DNA of 41,975 bases from Planctomycetota bacterium (GTDB lineage Bacteria; Planctomycetota; GCA-002687715; DRQF01): contig DRQF01000237.1 in the NCBI GenBank assembly GCA_011369445.1, forward strand, positions 1 through 41,975, written 5' to 3'. Positions 26,636-35,454 of the stretch are shown here, piece after piece. Made by a program: the position numbers and the translations under genes. The notes under the pieces were generated by a model. That model ran no database searches. It worked only from the letters and a program-made list of their open reading frames with translations, and was not told where the DNA came from. The first letter of the stretch is position 1; the number at the start of each line of letters is the position of its first letter.

Positions 26636-26665
26636 TTGAAGGACCGGCCCCGCGTGCGGGATAAT
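26636..26665 (+). promoter_or_regulatory. Possible sigma-70-type promoter for the double-GT4 operon
   Basis: TTGAAG (26636-26641) and GATAAT (26660-26665) are 18 bases apart, in the 249-base region between the divergent SPASM and double-GT4 genes. Transcription would begin near 26672, after the ATG at 26668, which would make the TTG at 26686 the real start codon. Predicted from hexamers only. Confidence 0.4.
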
Positions 26666-26685
26666 GGATGAGAAAGGGGCCGCGA

Positions 26686-29600
26686 TTGAAGATCGTCCAT
26701 CTCGTCCACGGCTACTTCCCCCAGGAATCGGGGGGAACGCAGCGGTATTTGGCTGGGCTCGTGCAGGCTCAGAAAGCCGCCGGGCTCGAGCCCATCATTC
26801 TCACGGGAGCGCAGGAAGCCTCTCCGACCCCGGACCTGCGGTCGCGCCTGTGGGACGAGATTCCCGTCTGGGAGCTCGTCCGCAGCGGGCTCTACCTGGA
26901 TTCTTGGTACCGCTCGTTCGATCCCGAGGCGGAGAGCCTCATCCTCTCCTTGTTCCACGACGAGGCTCCCGATCTCGTTCACGTCCATCACTGGCGGCGC
27001 CTGTCGAGGAACCTCGTCCGTCTGGCGGAGAATGCGGGAATTCCCGCGGTCGTCACACTGCATGACGTGGCGACCACGTGTCCTCGCATCCATCGCATCC
27101 GAGAAGGCGACTTTTGCGAGCGCTTGGCGGGCGCGGTCCATTGCCGTGATTGCGTGAGCCGACTTCCCTTCCAGACGGATGAGGAGATCGGGGAAGCCGT
27201 CGATCTCTACCGAGACGATTTCGAGGCCGAGCTTGCCCGAGCTTCCCTGATCCTTTCCCCCAGCACCGCCGTCTCCAGATTGGTCGGAGGATTCATCCCG
27301 AAAGTGGCGGACGCGATCGAGGTCCTGCCTCATGGCCGCCTGGAGGACCCGATACGCGCCAGGCGAAAGGGCTCCCCTGAGATGCAACCGCTCGTCGTCG
27401 CATCCTGGGGAGCGCTCCATCCCATGAAGGGCCAGCATCTTGTTCTCGATGCCCTCGCTTCATCCCGGCATGCGTCTCGGATTCGCGTCGAGATCTGGGG
27501 AGGCGCGGCAAAAGGGGAATCCCGCTATGCCAAGGAGCTTGAAGAACTGGCTTCCGGGTTGAACGTCGTGTTGCACGGGGCCTACCCCGCGGGCGGCTTG
27601 CCGAAGCGACCAGGCGACGTTGCGGTTTTTCCGTCACTGGCGTTCGAGAGTCATTCGTTCGCCTTGGATGAGGCCTTGCTTCGCGGCATGCCCGTCATCG
27701 TTTCCAATCGCGGTGCTTTGCCCGAGCGCGCGGGAGCCGCGGGCGTCACGTTCGAACCCGGCCGTCCGGAGGACTTGGCCCGCCAGATGGACGCGTTGAT
27801 CGAGCATCCCGAGCGTCTTCAGGCCATGGCGGACGCCGTGCCCCGACTTCCCACGATGCGTCAGCACGCGGCCGCCCTCGAGAAACACTATCGTCGGGCC
27901 CTGAAGTCGAAGTTGCGTGCGCCGACGATGCGCAGCGACAGCAGCGAGCCCGACCGCCTCTTTCTGGCCCGCCAGATGCGCCGAAGGGATGAGCAGCTCT
28001 TCGAGCTGCGTGGCCAGGTTGAGGGTTTGAACGACCTCGTCGAACACCTGAAAGGGGAGGTCGAAGAACGCGAGGCGGTCATCGACGAGAAGGACCGCAC
28101 ACTGCAGGAATTCGTGGAAAACCTGGAACGACTCTCCCGCACTCTCGAACAAAAAGAACAGGAGATCGTCGAAGCGTCGGACTTGCTCGCGAAGGAACGG
28201 CGGGAACTCGGCGATCGGATCGACCGGAGGGACGCCGCTCTCGCGGCAAAAGAGGAAACACTTGCTGAATTCGTCTCCTCGACGGCCGCTCTCCAAGAAG
28301 CCTTGAATCAGGCTCGAGAGGACAGCGAACTGGCACAGAAACGAACGCGCGAGATCCAAAGTCACCTCGAGGCGGAGCAGAAGCTCCGCGCGGACGAGGA
28401 GAGTCGGCGAGGCGCACTGGAGGCGGCTTTGGCCGCCGAGAGGGAGCAATGGAGAGCACGGCTTTCCGATCTCGAGGGCGCGCGCGATGAACTTCGGCGC
28501 CGACTGGAAGAAACCGAAGCGGCCTTGTCGGCGTCCCGTGTCGCCCTTGAATCCGAGAGGCGATTGCTCGAGGAGACCCGGGCCGAGCTGCGGGCAACCG
28601 CTTCTAGGGCAGAGGACGACGCGCGAGCCTTGAAGCGAACAGAGGTCCTGCGGCAGGGCCTTCTCGCCCGGGCCGAGGATCGGGAGGCCACCTTGCTCCT
28701 TCGGGAAAAAGCTCTGGCGGAGGCTCTCGGAGATCTCGTCGACGCGCGAAAGCGCTACGAGGAGTTGCTCCGGCGGGTTCACGAGAGACTGGGGCCCATC
28801 AGCGTGGAGGTCCCGCATCCCGAAGGCCTCACCGGGACGGATGCGCTCTTGGAGCGCATCGTCGCCAATCACGCCCGTCTCCACGGCATCGTGGAAGAAC
28901 GCAACGAGCTTCTCGACCACCTGGTGGCGGAATTGGGAGAGAGGGCCTCCAATGGCCGGGCGGTGTCCGGCGACCGGGTGTCGTCCTCTCTCCGCCTGAA
29001 GATCGAAGGGAAGATGGCCGCCTGGAGGCGGCTCGGCCGGAGGCCGTCGACCCCGGGAGGACGAATGCGAATTCTGCTCGTCGTTCATGACTTTCTCCCC
29101 AAGCATGCGGCGGGGACCGAGATCTACACCTTTCACTTGGCGAAGCAGCTGGCGCAGCGGCACGATGTCCACCTTCTTTTCTGCGAAGCTCGCCATGACC
29201 AGGCTCGCTACACCGTTTCCAAAGGTGTATTCGAGGGGCTCCCCTACACCGAGGTCGTGCACAACTATCAGTGGGAGTCGTTCGAGGAGACGTACAACGA
29301 CCCCAGAATGGAAGAGATTTTCACCGACGTGCTGCGCGGATTCCGGCCGGACCTTCTCCACATTCAGCACCTTCACTACTTTTCGTTCGGGTTCATCTCC
29401 CTGGCGAAGGCGTTTGGCGTCCCAGTGGTTTACACGCTTCACGAGTACATGCTGATGTGCGCCCGGGGCGGACAGCTTCGGCGCGAGGACGGAGAGATCT
29501 GCGCTTTGCCCGAACCCGAAAAGTGCGCGGACTGCATCCGCCACGAAACACTTGCCAACGACTATGGTTGTCGCGACGAGCGGATGCTCAAGGAGGCGGT

Positions 29601-30432
29601 GGAGCGAAGCTTGCCCGATCGTCTCAAGCGCGCTTTTCTCGGTTACTCCGGGCCTTTGAAACCCGATCGACTGGACGCCGCGTCGCGCCAGATGTTCGCC
29701 CGCGCCATCGAGGCTCGACTCGCCTTCGTCACCGAGAAGATCCGAGACGTGGATCTGTTCATCTCACCCAGCGCCTTCCTCCGAGATCGCTTCATCGAAA
29801 GCGGAATGATCGCCCCCGAGCGGATCATCCATTCCGACAACGGGTTCGACCTGACGCCGTGGCAGGGCTTTGCCCACCGTCCGTCCACCACCCTCAGATT
29901 CGGTTTCGTCGGCACCATTGCCGAGTACAAAGGGGTCCACGTTCTCGTCGAGGCCTTCGAGGGCGTGGAGGCCGACGACGTGGAACTGCGCATCTGGGGC
30001 GATGTCGAGACCTTTCAGGAGTACAAACAACGTCTGTTGCCGCTCGCCCGCAACCCGCGCACCCGATTCATGGGGCGTTTCGAGAACGGGAAGATTGCCG
30101 AGGTCATGGCGGACCTCGATGTCCTCGTCGTGCCATCGCTGTGGTACGAGAACTCGCCGCTCACCATCCATGAGGCTTGGTTGGCCGGTATACCAGTGAT
30201 CTGCTCGGATATCGGCGGCATGGCGGAACTGGTGGATGATGGTGTCAACGGCTTTCACTTTCGTATGGGCGACGCACGGGACTTGCGCTCCCGGATGGAT
30301 CGATTCATCGAAGACCGCGAACTCGCCCGCCGGATGGGCGAAAAGGTGGGCCCCGTCAAGGACATCCGCGAGGATGCCGTCGACATGGAGGAGCGTTATC
30401 GTCGACTTCTGAGGGGGAAGCCGGTGACATGA
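26686..30432 (+). CDS. Double glycosyltransferase: GT4 - long coiled coil - GT4
   Basis: About 1248 residues. The first GT4 domain (1-410) has its own cysteine cluster (132, 144, 153, 156) and EX7E motif (ESHSFALDE). A charged coiled coil spans about 424-705 (for example RRLEETEAALSASRVALES), then a basic linker. A second full GT4 domain from residue 794 has cysteines in CX13CX7CX2C and ENSPLTIHE. Both halves keep the catalytic signature, so the protein could add two sugars in turn, with the coiled coil as spacer or oligomeriser. TTG 26686 is chosen because the encoded MKIVHLVHGYFPQ aligns with the N-termini of the other GT4s and AAAGGGG lies 6 bases upstream; ATG 26668 would add six residues. 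The second half is a paralogue of the GT4 at 22484-23902. Confidence 0.85.
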   Translation: MKIVHLVHGYFPQESGGTQRYLAGLVQAQKAAGLEPIILTGAQEASPTPDLRSRLWDEIPVWELVRSGLYLDSWYRSFDPEAESLILSLFHDEAPDLVHVHHWRRLSRNLVRLAENAGIPAVVTLHDVATTCPRIHRIREGDFCERLAGAVHCRDCVSRLPFQTDEEIGEAVDLYRDDFEAELARASLILSPSTAVSRLVGGFIPKVADAIEVLPHGRLEDPIRARRKGSPEMQPLVVASWGALHPMKGQHLVLDALASSRHASRIRVEIWGGAAKGESRYAKELEELASGLNVVLHGAYPAGGLPKRPGDVAVFPSLAFESHSFALDEALLRGMPVIVSNRGALPERAGAAGVTFEPGRPEDLARQMDALIEHPERLQAMADAVPRLPTMRQHAAALEKHYRRALKSKLRAPTMRSDSSEPDRLFLARQMRRRDEQLFELRGQVEGLNDLVEHLKGEVEEREAVIDEKDRTLQEFVENLERLSRTLEQKEQEIVEASDLLAKERRELGDRIDRRDAALAAKEETLAEFVSSTAALQEALNQAREDSELAQKRTREIQSHLEAEQKLRADEESRRGALEAALAAEREQWRARLSDLEGARDELRRRLEETEAALSASRVALESERRLLEETRAELRATASRAEDDARALKRTEVLRQGLLARAEDREATLLLREKALAEALGDLVDARKRYEELLRRVHERLGPISVEVPHPEGLTGTDALLERIVANHARLHGIVEERNELLDHLVAELGERASNGRAVSGDRVSSSLRLKIEGKMAAWRRLGRRPSTPGGRMRILLVVHDFLPKHAAGTEIYTFHLAKQLAQRHDVHLLFCEARHDQARYTVSKGVFEGLPYTEVVHNYQWESFEETYNDPRMEEIFTDVLRGFRPDLLHIQHLHYFSFGFISLAKAFGVPVVYTLHEYMLMCARGGQLRREDGEICALPEPEKCADCIRHETLANDYGCRDERMLKEAVERSLPDRLKRAFLGYSGPLKPDRLDAASRQMFARAIEARLAFVTEKIRDVDLFISPSAFLRDRFIESGMIAPERIIHSDNGFDLTPWQGFAHRPSTTLRFGFVGTIAEYKGVHVLVEAFEGVEADDVELRIWGDVETFQEYKQRLLPLARNPRTRFMGRFENGKIAEVMADLDVLVVPSLWYENSPLTIHEAWLAGIPVICSDIGGMAELVDDGVNGFHFRMGDARDLRSRMDRFIEDRELARRMGEKVGPVKDIREDAVDMEERYRRLLRGKPVT
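29055..29067 (+). promoter_or_regulatory. Internal ribosome binding site and ATG before the second GT4 domain
   Basis: GGGAGG at 29055-29060 is followed after 4 bases by an in-frame ATG (29065-29067) that opens MRILLVVHDFLPKH, a typical GT4 N-terminus. The site could give a separate 455-residue GT4 besides the full fusion, or be a relic of gene fusion. Confidence 0.5.
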
Positions 30433-32723
30433 AACTGCTCTTCGTGACGAGCGCCTACCCGCCGGAGAGCCGGGGGGGCACCGAACTCCACGTTCGCGAC
30501 ATGGCTCGGGAACTTGCCTCGCGGGGGCACGACGTCAAGGTCTTCGTGAGAGAGGGGAACTCCGACGCGGAGGAGTACGCCCTTCGCCGCGAAGTGGAAG
30601 GCGGTGTAGAGGTCCTCCGGTTGAACAACATGTTTCGGGAGGCAAGCGGCTTCCAGTGGATCTGGCAGAACGACTCCATTGACGCCGTCTTCGCCCGTGT
30701 CCTCGATGAGTTCGTCCCCGATCTCGTTCACGTTCACCATCTCACCTGCCTCTCCACCGGGATCCTCGACGTCGTCAAGGACCGGGGCTACCCCCTGGTG
30801 ATGACTCTTCACGACTTCTGGATGGTCTGTCCTCGCGGGCAGAGGATCGATCGCGACCTCGAACTTTGCGAGACGATCGATCGCGTGACCTGCGCTTCCT
30901 GCCTGCAAAGCCTCTGGCCCCATTTCAGGGAACTCGAGTCTCACCGCCCCGGAGTCGTTCCCCAGGCCCTCGTTCAGTGGGACGCGACCATCGCGCGGCG
31001 TCTTGGGCGGTGTGACCTTCTGCTCACGCCGAGCGAGTTCCACAGGGATCGCATGCTTGAATTCCCTCTCCCCGCGGATCGCATGGAGGCTCTTCCTCAC
31101 GGGCTCAGGCACGATCTGTTGGCGGCCGAAAAACCCCTGGGCGCCCCGGTCCGCAGGATCGGTTTCGTGGGGACGGTTATCCCCACGAAGGGCGTTCACG
31201 TCCTCGTGGAGGCCTTTGAAGCACTGAAGGGGGATGACCTCGAACTCCATATCCATGGGAACGCCCCCAGTTTTCACGGGGATGAAAGCTATCTGGCGTC
31301 CCTGGAAAGGAGGGCAGCAGGCGACGAGCGGGTGCATTTTCACGGCGCATACGATGCCTCTCAGTTGCCCATGATCCTGCGCGATCTGGATGTCCTCGTC
31401 GTGCCCTCGCTCTGGTGGGAGAGTTTCTGCCTCACCATTCGGGAAGGTCTCCTCGCTGGTTGCATCGTGGTCGCTTCGGATTTGGGCGCCATGCGGGAGG
31501 CCTTGGGCGCGACCGGTGATGGGCTGTTGTTTCCTCCCGGTGATTCCCAGGAGCTTTCCGCGACGCTTCAGCGCTTGGTCGACGACGTGGAACTCGCCGA
31601 CCGTTACCGCAATCGCGGAGGTGGCGTGAAGACGATGTGTCGGAATGCGGACGACTTGTTGGACGTTTACCGGCGTGTCCTCGAGGGGTGCGGACGGGAT
31701 GCTGGCGTCGTCGATGCCCCGGCACTCGCTCCCCGAACGCTGCCCGCCGCGGCTTCCCCCGAGGAGTTGGGCGTCACGGTCTTCATCCCCACGTACAACG
31801 GCGGCGCTTTGTTGCGCAGAGTGCTGGAGCAGGTCTTCGCCCAGGAGACCGATTTCGACTACGAGGTCCTCGTCATCGATTCCGGATCGACGGACGAGAC
31901 GCTGGACATCCTTCGCGACTTTCCCGTGAGGCTCATCCAGATTCCGAACCATGAGTTCAACCATGGCCTCACTCGCAATCGCGCTGTCCGGGAGGCGAAG
32001 GGGGGAATCGTGGCGCTTCTCACCCAGGACGCCGTACCCTACGACCACACCTGGCTGTCCACCCTCGTTTCCAATTTCGAAGACCCCCAAGTGGCTGGCG
32101 CGTTCTGCCACCAACTTCCTCGAGACGACTGCAACCCCTTTCAAAAAGACCGCCTCGATGGCTGGACGAAGGGTGAGGGCGAAAGGCGCGTCAAGCAGAT
32201 TACGAGTCGCGCGGACTACGAGGCCTTGTCTCCGATGGAAAAATACCAGCTCATCGCCTTCGACGATGTGGCGAGCTGCGTGCGGAAGTCCGTCATGGAG
32301 GAGATCCCTTTCGAGCGCCGCCAGTTCGGCGAGGATGTCGCCTGGGCGAAGCAGGCCATCCTGGCCGGGTGGAAACTGGTGATGGACCCGAATGCCGTCG
32401 TGGTCCACAGCCACAACAACTCGGTTTTCTACGAGTTCAAGCGGGTTTACCTGGATCACCAGAATCTGCACGATCTCGTGGGAATGCACCTGGTCCAGAG
32501 GTTTCCACAAGTTTTCCGATTCACCCTGGACGGGACGCGACACTTGGGGCGCGTCGTTCGGCGCGCCAAGATCCCCTGGCACGAGAAACTCATCTGGTGG
32601 ATCAAGACTCCGTTCTACTCGCTCGGACAGAACCTGGGACAGTACCTGGGAGCACGGAGTGTGATCGAGAAAAAACGGGGCATCTGGGGCGTGATCGATC
32701 GCGCCCTGAAGAAAGGCGTCTGA
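30429..32723 (+). CDS. Bifunctional GT4-GT2 glycosyltransferase fusion
   Basis: 764 residues, start in an ATGA overlap with the double-GT4 gene. Residues 1-415 are a complete GT4 (MKLLFVTSAYPPESRGGTEL; cysteines 134, 147, 155, 158; EX7E in ESFCLTIRE). After a proline/alanine-rich linker, residues about 447-764 are a GT2 of the rhamnosyltransferase kind: VTVFIPTYNGG, VIDSGSTDET, HEFNHGLTRNRAV and LLTQDAVPYDHTW, with QDA replacing the usual DxD, plus FGEDVAWAKQAILAGW. The C-terminus is basic and aromatic (WHEKLIWWIKTPFYSLGQN), suggesting membrane contact. The two domains probably add consecutive sugars. No internal Shine-Dalgarno site was noticed at the linker. Confidence 0.88.
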   Translation: MKLLFVTSAYPPESRGGTELHVRDMARELASRGHDVKVFVREGNSDAEEYALRREVEGGVEVLRLNNMFREASGFQWIWQNDSIDAVFARVLDEFVPDLVHVHHLTCLSTGILDVVKDRGYPLVMTLHDFWMVCPRGQRIDRDLELCETIDRVTCASCLQSLWPHFRELESHRPGVVPQALVQWDATIARRLGRCDLLLTPSEFHRDRMLEFPLPADRMEALPHGLRHDLLAAEKPLGAPVRRIGFVGTVIPTKGVHVLVEAFEALKGDDLELHIHGNAPSFHGDESYLASLERRAAGDERVHFHGAYDASQLPMILRDLDVLVVPSLWWESFCLTIREGLLAGCIVVASDLGAMREALGATGDGLLFPPGDSQELSATLQRLVDDVELADRYRNRGGGVKTMCRNADDLLDVYRRVLEGCGRDAGVVDAPALAPRTLPAAASPEELGVTVFIPTYNGGALLRRVLEQVFAQETDFDYEVLVIDSGSTDETLDILRDFPVRLIQIPNHEFNHGLTRNRAVREAKGGIVALLTQDAVPYDHTWLSTLVSNFEDPQVAGAFCHQLPRDDCNPFQKDRLDGWTKGEGERRVKQITSRADYEALSPMEKYQLIAFDDVASCVRKSVMEEIPFERRQFGEDVAWAKQAILAGWKLVMDPNAVVVHSHNNSVFYEFKRVYLDHQNLHDLVGMHLVQRFPQVFRFTLDGTRHLGRVVRRAKIPWHEKLIWWIKTPFYSLGQNLGQYLGARSVIEKKRGIWGVIDRALKKGV

Positions 32724-34864
32724 TGCGGAACTTCTGGACGGTGCTCGCGGTGCTTTTGGGGCTCGCGGCGTCGGGGCGAGGCCAGGAAGGCCGACTGTTC
32801 GTTCTCGGATTCGACGGGCTCGACCACGGTGTCATGACCCGCCTGATGGACGAGGGGAAGCTGCCCCATCTCGCCCGTCTCGCCGAGGAGGGCTCTGCCC
32901 GGCCTTTGGCCACGACGTTCCCGGCGATCTCGCCCGTCGCCTGGTCTTCGATCATCACGGGACTGAATCCCGGTCGTACAGGCATCGACGGTTTCCTGCG
33001 CAGGGATTTTTCCGACGGGAGCTTCCGGGCGCATCTTTCCCTCGGGCGAAGGGAGGTGGACCGCTCGGGCCTCTCCACCCGCGCCGCCCGTCGGCCCCTC
33101 TTGCTGATTCCCTTGCTCTTCGTCCTGGCCGCGTCCGTCTTCAGTTTCGTCCGTCGCCGCAGGCTCGCCGGCTGGTCGCTTTCCGCTCTCGCGGGGCTCA
33201 TCGGCATGCTGCTGTGGGCCTCCGAGTTCTCCTACCCGGATGGTCGTCCCTATCCGGTCAACCTGCGCCACGGCGAGGCCTATTGGAAGACTCTCGACCG
33301 CGATGGGATAGCAACCTCCACCACGTACGCCCCGTGTGCGTTTCCGGCCCCCCAGCTGGACCACGGCCGTCTGCTCTGCGGTCTGGGCGTCCCCGACATC
33401 GCCGGCACGATGGGATCGTGGACCATTCTGCGGACCGATGTGGCGAAGGAAAGCTTCACGACGACCGGCGGCCGCGTGACGCCCCTCATCTGGGAGAACC
33501 CAAAGAAAAAGGACGGTCCTTTTCGCCCCGTCAATGTCTACGGGCCGCCGGACATCGTCCAAGGTACGGATCGCCAGATCGCAAAGCCCTTGCGCATGGT
33601 GGAGAGTCGCGACGACGGCACCATCCATATCACCGACGGGCTCTCCGACCGGCAGATCACAAAGGGCTCCCCCGGTGACCCTTTCGACTTCCTCTTTCGC
33701 TTGAGTGCATGGGCTCGCGTAAGGGGACAGGCGCGATTCAGACTGGTGGAGATGGGCGATCGGGTGAGTCTCTACCTGGATCCCATCGGCTTTCACCCGG
33801 GCGAACTTCCCAAGGGCGTCCGCCTCAGCAATCCCGACGATTTCGCCTGGCGCCTGTGGAATGAAGTCGGTGCCTTCGAGACCGTGGGCTGGGCCTGCGC
33901 CACGAATGCCCTGCAGGATGTGATGATCGATGACGCCACCTTTCTGCGCGATGCGCGGCAGGCGTGGGACGAGCAGGAAGCCAACGCCCGCCACGAATTG
34001 AAGCGGGACGACGCCCGTGTGGTCACCTGCATCTTCACGGTTCCCGATCGGATTCAGCACATGTTCACGCGCTTCGCGTGGTCGGACGTGGACGTCCGTG
34101 GTCGCCCCATCGATCCCCGGTGGAAGCAAGAGATCGAACGCGCCTACCAGCGCGCCGACCGTTTCGTGGGCGAGGTGATGGAGAAGTACAGAAAACCCGG
34201 AGATCACGTCGTGGTGGTTTCGGACCACGGATTCTCTCCGTGGAAGCGCGCCGTCAACTTGAACGCGTTGTTGATCCGGAAGGGGTGGATGACCCTGCGT
34301 GGGCCGTCGTCCAAGAAATCCCTGCACGACAATCTCGTCCACGGCAACGTCTTCGAGGAGGTGGATTGGTCCCGCACCAAGGCGTACAGCCTGGGGCTGG
34401 GGCGCATCTACCTCAATCGATCAGGCCGTGAACCGCAGGGAATCGTGGGGGATGCCGAGGCGAAGGTCCTCCTCGCGGAAATCGAGAAGGAGCTTCGCGC
34501 ACTCGAAGACGACGGCAAGCCCGTCGTCTCCCGGATCATGCGGGGCGCCGACGGATATACGGGTGACGCCATCCCCCACGGGGCGGCGGATCTCTACGTG
34601 GGATTCCACAGGGGCTACCGCGTCTCCTGGCAGAGCTGTCTCGGCGGGTGCTCCGAACCTGTGTTGTTCAACAACGGCTCCGCGTGGAGCGGCGACCACT
34701 GTAGCGTGGACCCGGCGCTCGTCCCGGGGGTGTTGGTCACCGACCTGAAGCTCGGGACGGGGCCCGCGCGGGTGATGGACATCACGCCGACCATTCTCGA
34801 TTGGGCGGGTCTCGCCTGGACGCCGCCTTCGGATGCGGATGGACGGAGTCTCCTCGCCCGATGA
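32723..34864 (+). CDS. Exported type I phosphodiesterase / alkaline phosphatase superfamily protein
   Basis: 713 residues from ATG 32723, sharing one base with the previous stop (TGATG). A signal peptide (VLAVLLGLAASGRGQ) precedes the metal-binding FVLGFDGLD (Asp31) and the nucleophile loop TFPAISPVAWSSIITGLNPG, where Ser70 or a neighbour takes the usual Thr/Ser place. Later metal ligands are in DRIQHMFTRF (about 440), VVVSDHGFSPW (about 498) and SGDHCSVD (about 656). The domain resembles PglZ-like/type I phosphodiesterases, including transferases that place phosphoethanolamine or phosphoglycerol on glycans. Oddly, two membrane helices (125-143 and 148-168) interrupt the catalytic domain. It acts outside the membrane and may hydrolyse or transfer a phosphodiester on the glycan or its lipid carrier. 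Confidence 0.83.
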   Translation: MRNFWTVLAVLLGLAASGRGQEGRLFVLGFDGLDHGVMTRLMDEGKLPHLARLAEEGSARPLATTFPAISPVAWSSIITGLNPGRTGIDGFLRRDFSDGSFRAHLSLGRREVDRSGLSTRAARRPLLLIPLLFVLAASVFSFVRRRRLAGWSLSALAGLIGMLLWASEFSYPDGRPYPVNLRHGEAYWKTLDRDGIATSTTYAPCAFPAPQLDHGRLLCGLGVPDIAGTMGSWTILRTDVAKESFTTTGGRVTPLIWENPKKKDGPFRPVNVYGPPDIVQGTDRQIAKPLRMVESRDDGTIHITDGLSDRQITKGSPGDPFDFLFRLSAWARVRGQARFRLVEMGDRVSLYLDPIGFHPGELPKGVRLSNPDDFAWRLWNEVGAFETVGWACATNALQDVMIDDATFLRDARQAWDEQEANARHELKRDDARVVTCIFTVPDRIQHMFTRFAWSDVDVRGRPIDPRWKQEIERAYQRADRFVGEVMEKYRKPGDHVVVVSDHGFSPWKRAVNLNALLIRKGWMTLRGPSSKKSLHDNLVHGNVFEEVDWSRTKAYSLGLGRIYLNRSGREPQGIVGDAEAKVLLAEIEKELRALEDDGKPVVSRIMRGADGYTGDAIPHGAADLYVGFHRGYRVSWQSCLGGCSEPVLFNNGSAWSGDHCSVDPALVPGVLVTDLKLGTGPARVMDITPTILDWAGLAWTPPSDADGRSLLAR

Positions 34865-35454
34865 GGACACAGGGCTCGCCGTCGCCGGACGAATCCCATC
34901 GGAGGCGAGCCCACGCCCTGTTCGGAGTCCCCGCGTTTCTTCTGCCCTGGTTGGACCCCCGTGTGATCCTTCTGGCGGCCCTCTGGGCGGCTTTTTTGAA
35001 CGCGTTCTTCTTGCCGTCGACGGCGCTGGGGGCGTCCTGGCGGCGCCCCAACGAGGGATGGACCGGGGGGCTTGTGGTCTACCCCCTGACCGTGGCCGTT
35101 CTGGCCCTCCTGTTTCGCCACACGCCGTATGCCCTAGCGGCGGGTTGGACCGCCATGGCGTTCGGCGATCCCGCGGCGGCATTCTGGGGAAGACGCCATC
35201 CCGTCCGCCCGTGGCGATGGAACCCGGTCAAGTCCTGGGGGGGAAGCCTCGCGTTTTTTCTCTGCGCGGCCGGCGCGATTTTCCTCGTGGGTTGTCGCCA
35301 CGGTTTCGGCCCGCTTCGCTCCATCGCTCTTGCGGTTCTCTTGGCGTCGGTCGGAGCCATCATCGAGTCGTCGTCCGGCCGGCTCGACGACAATCTCACC
35401 GTGGGGGTGGGCGTGGGAGCTCTCGCCTGGCTGCTCGTGGGCGTGGTCGGATGA
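34861..35454 (+). CDS. CTP-dependent prenol kinase homologue (phytol/dolichol kinase family)
   Basis: 197 residues, start in an ATGA overlap with the phosphodiesterase gene. Six or so hydrophobic helices carry the family marks of dolichol kinase SEC59, phytol kinase VTE5 and yeast DGK1: FGDPAAAFWGRR (Gly102-Asp103), KSWGGSLAFF (124-132, the KT/S-x-x-GS nucleotide motif) and IIESSSGRLDDNLTV (Glu169, Asp177-Asn178). These enzymes phosphorylate a membrane isoprenoid alcohol, with CTP as donor in the characterised members. The protein is shorter at the N-terminus than eukaryotic members but comparable with bacterial ones. It sits immediately before a DUF92 gene, the same enzyme pair that turns phytol into phytyl diphosphate in plants. 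Confidence 0.85.
   Translation: MRTQGSPSPDESHRRRAHALFGVPAFLLPWLDPRVILLAALWAAFLNAFFLPSTALGASWRRPNEGWTGGLVVYPLTVAVLALLFRHTPYALAAGWTAMAFGDPAAAFWGRRHPVRPWRWNPVKSWGGSLAFFLCAAGAIFLVGCRHGFGPLRSIALAVLLASVGAIIESSSGRLDDNLTVGVGVGALAWLLVGVVG

Noticed and set aside
26612..26640. TTGACG at 26612-26617 as a -35 box
   Set aside because: No acceptable -10 hexamer lies 16-18 bases downstream.
27634..29544. Minus-strand open frame (636 residues) opposite the coiled-coil region
   Set aside because: Mirror of a heptad-rich coding sequence; the Leu/Ser/Phe-rich translation has no recognisable fold.
30396..32582. Minus-strand open frame (728 residues) opposite the GT4-GT2 gene
   Set aside because: The + strand frame has complete glycosyltransferase motifs; the antisense product has none.
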